Below, one piece after another: positions 5,469 to 7,470 of a stretch of 7,470 nt of DNA. Position 1 is the first letter of the stretch. Each line of letters opens with the position of its first letter. This DNA comes from DATKQI01 sp035532755. Its GTDB lineage: Bacteria; Pseudomonadota; Alphaproteobacteria; Acetobacterales; Acetobacteraceae. The stretch is taken from contig DATKQI010000029.1 of assembly GCA_035532755.1 (NCBI GenBank), positions 1-7,470 of the forward strand, in the 5' to 3' direction. The notes beneath the pieces are model-generated. The model was not told where the DNA came from. It was given only the letters and a program-made list of their open reading frames with translations, and did no database searches. The translations under genes were made by a program, and so were the position numbers.

Positions 5469-6526
5469 CGCGAAGCCTCCTTCAATCGGCCGATCGCCCA
5501 GCCGGCGGCTTCAGCCACCACCGGGTCCGCGTCGGCGGCAAGGCGTTGCGCGGCCGGCAGCAGCGCCGGATCGCCGGAATTGCCGATCGCGATCGCCACG
5601 TTGCGTACAAAGCGGTCGCGCCCGACGCGCTTGACCGGCGATCCCGAGAACAATGCCCGGAACCCCGCATCGTCCAGCGCGGCGAGTTCGGCGAGGCGGG
5701 GTGCGGTCAAATCCGGGCGGGCATGCAGCTTCGCCTCGGCCCCGGCCTGGGCGAAACGGTTCCATGGGCAGACGGCGAGGCAGTCGTCGCAGCCGTAGAT
5801 GCGGTTGCCCATGGCGGTGCGGAATTCGTGGGGGATCGGCCCGCGATGCTCGATGGTGAGGTAGGAGATGCAGCGCGTCGCATCCAGCCGGTAGGGGGCG
5901 GGAAACGCATCGGTGGGGCATGCGTTCAGGCAGCGCGTGCAGCGCCCGCAACGGTCCGCATGCGCCGCATCGGCTGGAAGGTCGAGGCTCGTGTAGATTT
6001 CCCCCAGGAACAGCCAGGAGCCGTGCCGGCGGGAGACGAGGTTGGTGTGCTTGCCCTGCCAGCCCAGCCCGGCCCGCTGGGCGAGCGGCTTTTCCATCAC
6101 CGGCGCGGTATCCACGAACACCTTCACCGCCGGCCCGAAGCGGGCGACGATGAACTGGGCGAGGTGTTTCAGCCTTCCCTTGACGACATCATGATAGTCG
6201 CGATTGCGCGCATAGACCGAGAGATTGCCCCGATCGGGCCGGCCCAGCGTGGCGAGCGGATCGGCCTCGGGCGCATAGGACAGGCCGAGGGAGATCACGC
6301 TGCGCGCCTCCGGCCACAGCGCGCGCGGGTCGGCGCGCTGCTCGGCACGGTCTTCCATCCACTGCATCTGCCCGTGCCGGCCGGCCGCGAGGAAGTCGAT
6401 CAGCCGCGCGCGCGCGTCCGGGCCGAGGGAAGCCGGCGCGAAGCCCACGGCATCGAAGCCAAGGGCGAGCGCGCGATCGGCGATGACGGCGCGTGCGTCA
6501 AACGGGGGGGCGTCAGCCTCGGCCAC
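5465..6526 (-). CDS. queG: Epoxyqueuosine reductase
   Basis: QueG is the cobalamin- and iron-sulfur-dependent enzyme that reduces epoxyqueuosine to queuosine at the tRNA wobble position (GUN anticodons). The 353 residues include an N-terminal cobalamin-binding domain with catalytic D139 in FVDTAPVMEK (equivalent to D134 of the B. subtilis enzyme). Two 4Fe-4S clusters follow: C193, C196, C199, C203 (CGRCTRCLNACP) and C219, C246, C249, C253 (CDDCLAVCP). A C-terminal HEAT-like region (about 305-350) should help bind tRNA. The start is GTG at 6526, overlapping queF by 14 bases. An AGGAGG lies 12 bases upstream, a little far, and no better in-frame start is present. It overlaps fumC by four bases. 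Confidence 0.95.
   Translation of the reverse strand: MAEADAPPFDARAVIADRALALGFDAVGFAPASLGPDARARLIDFLAAGRHGQMQWMEDRAEQRADPRALWPEARSVISLGLSYAPEADPLATLGRPDRGNLSVYARNRDYHDVVKGRLKHLAQFIVARFGPAVKVFVDTAPVMEKPLAQRAGLGWQGKHTNLVSRRHGSWLFLGEIYTSLDLPADAAHADRCGRCTRCLNACPTDAFPAPYRLDATRCISYLTIEHRGPIPHEFRTAMGNRIYGCDDCLAVCPWNRFAQAGAEAKLHARPDLTAPRLAELAALDDAGFRALFSGSPVKRVGRDRFVRNVAIAIGNSGDPALLPAAQRLAADADPVVAEAAGWAIGRLKEASR
5476..5482 (-). promoter_or_regulatory. Strong Shine-Dalgarno of fumC inside queG
   Basis: AAGGAGG on the minus strand, seven bases before the fumC ATG, within the last codons of queG. It is the best ribosome site in the operon and suggests fumC is translated more strongly than the que genes before it. 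Confidence 0.8.
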
Positions 6527-6977
6527 GGTAGGGGGCGACCTCCTGCGGCGGAATCCATGCGCCCTCCGGCGGGGTGCCGGTCTGCCAGAACACGTCGATC
6601 GGCATGCCGCCGCGCGGATACCAGTAGGCGCCGATGCGCAGCCAGCGCGGCGCCAGCGTGTCGATCAGCCGCTGCGCGATCATCAGCGTGCAGCCTTCGT
6701 GGAAGGCGCCGTGGTTGCGGAAGCTGGCGAGGTAGAGCTTCAGCGACTTGCTTTCCACGATCCAGCCGTCGGGGATGTAGTCGATCACGATATGCGCGAA
6801 ATCCGGCTGGCCGGTCAGCGGGCAGAGGGAGGTGAATTCCGGGCAGGTGAAACGGACCACATAGGCCCGCCCCTGCGCCGGCGCGGGCACGCGCTCCAGC
6901 ACCGCCTCCGCCGGGTGTGCCGGCTGGCGGGTGGGCTGGCCGAGCTGGGTCAGCCCGGCATAGGTCTCATCGGTCAT
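6513..6977 (-). CDS. queF: NADPH-dependent 7-cyano-7-deazaguanine reductase (preQ0 reductase)
   Basis: QueF reduces the nitrile of preQ0 to the aminomethyl group of preQ1 using NADPH, the step before tRNA insertion. At 154 residues it is of the short, single-domain (B. subtilis YkvM) type. The catalytic cysteine is C52 in FTSLCPLTGQPDF, and D59 is the likely proton donor. E75-Y82 (ESKSLKLY) is the QueF signature that binds NADPH. E94 in NHGAFHEGC binds the substrate. The ATG overlaps tgt by 11 bases, with GGGAG seven bases upstream. Its presence shows the cell makes preQ1 itself from preQ0, so queC, queD and queE should be elsewhere in the genome. Confidence 0.96.
   Translation of the reverse strand: MTDETYAGLTQLGQPTRQPAHPAEAVLERVPAPAQGRAYVVRFTCPEFTSLCPLTGQPDFAHIVIDYIPDGWIVESKSLKLYLASFRNHGAFHEGCTLMIAQRLIDTLAPRWLRIGAYWYPRGGMPIDVFWQTGTPPEGAWIPPQEVAPYRGRG
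6539..6544 (-). promoter_or_regulatory. Shine-Dalgarno of queG inside queF
   Basis: AGGAGG on the minus strand, 12 bases before the GTG at 6526. The spacing is long, but this is the only purine-rich match near the only plausible start. With the GTG codon it suggests modest translation of queG. Confidence 0.5.
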
Positions 6978-7470
6978 CGCCCTGCTCCCATCCCGCGCGC
7001 GTGGCGGCTGTGAATTCGGCGAGGCGCCGCGCCTCGATCGCCGCGCGCATCCCGCGCATCAGCGCCTCATAATAGGTCAGATTGTGCCATGTCAGCAGCA
7101 TCGGCCCCAGCATCTCTCCCGCCCGGAACAGATGGTGCAGGTAGGCACGGGCATGCCGGGTGCAGAGCGGGCAGGGGCAGCCGGGATCGAGCGGGCCGCC
7201 GTCGTCGGCGAAGCGGGCGTTGCGCAGGTTGAAGATGCCACGGGCGGTGAAGGCGCGCCCGGTACGGCCGGCGCGGGTGGGCATCACGCAATCGAACATG
7301 TCGATGCCGCGCGCCACGGCACCGAGCAGATCGTCCGGCGTGCCCACGCCCATCAGGTAGCGCGGCTTGCCGGCGGGCAGGGCGGGCACGGTGAAATCCA
7401 GCACCTCGAACATCGCCGCCTGCCCCTCGCCCACGGCGAGGCCGCCCACCGCATAACCCTCGAACCCGAT
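6967..7470 (-). CDS. tgt: Queuine/preQ1 tRNA-ribosyltransferase (N-terminus beyond window)
   Basis: The last 167 residues of bacterial TGT, which exchanges guanine 34 of GUN-anticodon tRNAs for preQ1. The visible part starts at IGFEGYAVGGLAVGE, part of the substrate pocket. It continues with RYLMGVGTPDD and GIDMFDCVMPTR, which holds the catalytic aspartate (equivalent to D280 of Zymomonas). GRTGRAFT follows, then the zinc site CPCPLC with the later histidine in LLTWHNLTYYE. The frame is open to the window edge, so no start is present. About 200 residues are missing, judged from usual family length. It overlaps queF by 11 bases. In related genomes queA normally precedes it. Confidence 0.96.
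   Translation of the reverse strand: MGFEGYAVGGLAVGEGQAAMFEVLDFTVPALPAGKPRYLMGVGTPDDLLGAVARGIDMFDCVMPTRAGRTGRAFTARGIFNLRNARFADDGGPLDPGCPCPLCTRHARAYLHHLFRAGEMLGPMLLTWHNLTYYEALMRGMRAAIEARRLAEFTAATRAGWEQGDDR

Larger units (their letters stand above)
3613..7470 (-). other. Predicted operon tgt-queF-queG-fumC-RHH-small protein
   Basis: Six genes point the same way. Successive overlaps are 11, 14, 4 and 1 bases, followed by a 72-base gap before the last gene. No promoter-sized space exists before fumC, so it is likely transcribed from the que promoter beyond the right edge, unless a promoter lies inside queG. Ribosome sites vary: strong for fumC and the last gene, poor for queG and the RHH gene. 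Confidence 0.8.

Noticed and set aside
4086..6835. Long plus-strand open frames opposite fumC, queG and queF (570 and 516 residues)
   Set aside because: They are Gly/Arg/His-rich antisense shadows of three confidently identified genes.

Overview
The window is GC-rich throughout and almost fully coding. Nine of its ten genes use codons ending mostly in G or C, and many neighbours overlap by a few bases. Gene content and protein style fit an alphaproteobacterium, most likely of the Acetobacteraceae/Rhodospirillales type. Pointers are a GTP cyclohydrolase II with a long Ala-rich N-terminal extension, an RHH_4-type protein directly after fumC, and a small YkuD-family protein. This placement is inference from remembered families, not from a search.

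Left block (1-1267, minus strand): a complete OmpR/PhoB-type response regulator, followed after 15 bases by a phosphoesterase of the phospholipase C/AcpA superfamily that is cut by the window edge. No sensor kinase is visible. A 282-base divergent intergenic region (1268-1549) follows. It holds a possible sigma70 promoter, an 8-bp tandem repeat and a very strong 21-bp-arm hairpin that ends two bases before the ribA Shine-Dalgarno. It is the longest stretch without a gene.

Middle block (1550-3602, plus strand): ribA (riboflavin synthesis, all expected catalytic and zinc residues present), a 114-residue unknown protein with a glycine-zipper segment, and an L,D-transpeptidase-like protein that overlaps it by four bases. 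They meet the minus-strand genes tail to tail at a compact hairpin (3602-3623) that carries both stop codons.

Right block (3613-7470, minus strand; transcription runs right to left): tgt (partial), queF, queG, fumC, a ribbon-helix-helix protein and a 56-residue small protein. The first five overlap at each junction by 1 to 14 bases, indicating one transcript with translational coupling. QueF makes preQ1 from preQ0, Tgt inserts preQ1 into tRNA, and QueG performs the last reduction from epoxyqueuosine to queuosine. QueA, the missing step, would be expected just beyond the right edge. Fumarase, a TCA-cycle enzyme, is translationally tied to this tRNA-modification set.

I see no mobile element, CRISPR array, tRNA or rRNA. 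Most of the window is ordinary core genome. The points worth a second look are the ribA leader hairpin, the divergent FumC signature, and the two small uncharacterised proteins.
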